A DNA stretch of 24,646 nucleotides from Chloroflexi bacterium UBA4733 (GTDB lineage: Bacteria > Chloroflexota > UBA4733). The notes beneath the pieces were generated by a model, which saw only the letters and a program-made list of their open reading frames with translations, did no database searches and was not told the DNA's origin. Numbering within the stretch: the first letter of the stretch is position 1; each line of letters opens with the position of its first letter. Positions 23,665 to 24,646 of the stretch are shown here, in pieces. The translations under genes and the position numbers were made by a program. The stretch is taken from NCBI GenBank assembly GCA_002404055.1, contig DHIZ01000144.1, positions 1 to 24,646 of the forward strand. Direction: 5' to 3'.

Positions 23665-24556
23665 CGAGAAGCTGATCGAACTGCACGACGTCACTCAAGT
23701 CTTCCGCGGCGCGGCCTTTCGTCAGGTCGGCGGCCAGTTGACGGCAGTCGACCACGTCTCCTTCCAGCTCACCGCCGACCCGCCCCACATCACCAGCCTG
23801 GTCGGCGAAAGCGGCAGCGGCAAGAGCACGATCGCCCGCATCATCCTTGGTTTGCAGCGCCCGACGAGCGGCCACGTCACCTACTACGGCAAGGACATCT
23901 ACGGGCTGCATGGTGAGGACTTCCGGCGCTACCGCCGCGACGTGCAGGCAGTCTTTCAAGATCCTTACGGGATTTTCAACCCGTTCTACCGCGTCGATCG
24001 TGTCTTCTGGACGGCGATCAAGAAATTCAAGCTGGCCGGCTCCCAGAAGGAAGGCCTGGAGCTTATCACGGAGTCGCTGGAGGCGGTCGGCTTGCGCCCG
24101 AACGACGTGCTCGGCCGCTATCCCCACCAGATCAGCGGCGGTCAGCGGCAGCGCATTATGCTGGCCCGCGTCTACATGTGTCGGCCATCGTTCATCATTG
24201 CCGACGAGCCGGTGTCCATGCTCGACGCGGCGGTACGTGTGCTCTTCCTGAACGTCCTACTCGATTTCAAGCAGAAGTACGGCATGACCACGCTGTTCAT
24301 CACCCACGACCTTTCCACTGCCTACTACGTCGGAGGGGAAGCGCTGGTGATCTCGAAGGGCAAGATCGTCGAAAGCGGTGCGGTGGACGACGTGCTGGTC
24401 CACCCGACGCATCCCTATACCCAGATGCTGCTCTCGTCGCTGCCGAGCCCAGACCCGGACGCCCGATGGCGGGACAAGCTCGACGCCACCGAAGTCGCCG
24501 AGTTGACTGCCCAGGAGAATAGCGTGTTCGCCGGTGAAGGGGCGACCGTGGCGTGA
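23654..24556 (+). CDS. ABC transporter ATPase, OppF/DppF type
   Basis: A 300-residue second ATPase of the same transporter. Walker A GESGSGKST at 51-59, Q-loop in VFQDPYGIFNPFY, signature ISGGQRQR at 160-167, Walker B IIADEPVSMLD at 181-191, H-loop H218 in FITHDLS. The C-terminus VLVHPTHPYTQMLLSSLP is the family hinge, but the cysteine-containing extension seen in its partner is absent. That is unremarkable for variants acting on sugars. ATG 23654 lies within the end of the preceding gene. The last 90 bases of the window (24557-24646) hold no complete gene. Confidence 0.93.
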   Translation: MADSEKLIELHDVTQVFRGAAFRQVGGQLTAVDHVSFQLTADPPHITSLVGESGSGKSTIARIILGLQRPTSGHVTYYGKDIYGLHGEDFRRYRRDVQAVFQDPYGIFNPFYRVDRVFWTAIKKFKLAGSQKEGLELITESLEAVGLRPNDVLGRYPHQISGGQRQRIMLARVYMCRPSFIIADEPVSMLDAAVRVLFLNVLLDFKQKYGMTTLFITHDLSTAYYVGGEALVISKGKIVESGAVDDVLVHPTHPYTQMLLSSLPSPDPDARWRDKLDATEVAELTAQENSVFAGEGATVA

Positions 24557-24646
24557 GGCGGTCCACCCTACGCTGAAGACGTGTGATGCGCATTGATTAT
24601 GGGGAGAGGCGGGAAGGTGTTCGGGGTGCTACGGTTGTCTTGTGTA

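Noticed and set aside
22516..23694. 392-codon minus-strand open frame opposite the OppD-type gene
   Set aside because: The plus strand carries all ABC ATPase motifs; the antisense frame has none of its own.
1..24646. tRNA, rRNA, insertion sequences or an integrase
   Set aside because: No tRNA-like cloverleaf with conserved T-arm, no rRNA segment and no transposase or recombinase motif was seen.

Overview
This 24.6 kb window is GC-rich and densely coded. The mix suggests a member of the Chloroflexota, perhaps near Thermomicrobia/Sphaerobacter. The clues are a three-gene pnt transhydrogenase, a NarL-type two-component pair, a divergent Nramp gene beside a soluble MgtE-N/CBS protein, many Gfo/Idh/MocA dehydrogenases, and dispersed hairpin repeats between genes. 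The taxonomic call is inference; there is no rRNA or other marker here.

Layout: (1) 1-2217, minus strand: pntAA-pntAB-pntB (pntB cut by the window edge), joined by ATGA overlaps. (2) 2562-5155, plus: a membrane histidine kinase and its NarL/LuxR-type response regulator, also ATGA-coupled. (3) 5156-7392: a pyruvate:ferredoxin oxidoreductase (NifJ-like) remnant, a tandem-domain universal stress protein, and a metal P-type ATPase cut off before its catalytic domains. (4) 7364-9950, minus: an Nramp-family transporter with a rewritten metal site, and upstream of it a PRC-barrel/MgtE-N/CBS protein without a channel domain, possibly starting at CTG. (5) 10143-18173: a carbohydrate-oxidation island with four Gfo/Idh/MocA dehydrogenases, an enolase-superfamily dehydratase, a tagatose-3-epimerase-like TIM barrel and an SDR dehydrogenase. 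Its spacers carry structured hairpin repeats. (6) 18276-19967: a frameshifted winged-helix-like gene remnant, then a compact three-gene plus-strand operon (HTH/coiled-coil protein, a 115-residue protein with ADP-ribosyltransferase-like traits, a 79-residue partner) preceded by inverted repeats. (7) 20026-21393, minus: a SAM methyltransferase and a small lipoprotein. (8) 21564-24556: a lacI-type regulator and an ABC permease, both lacking their 5' parts and fused head to head, followed by two intact Opp/Dpp-type ATPase genes.

How it fits together: region 5 looks like a pathway that oxidises, dehydrates and epimerises sugars or glycosides. The LacI/ABC locus in region 8 would be a natural importer and regulator, but its regulator, at least one permease and the expected binding protein are broken or absent here. 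Gene decay recurs (NifJ, P-type ATPase, winged-helix protein, LacI, permease). The most interesting items are the Nramp + MgtE-N pair (a candidate Mg2+ uptake module), the unknown three-gene operon, and the repeat families whose stems carry compensatory base changes.
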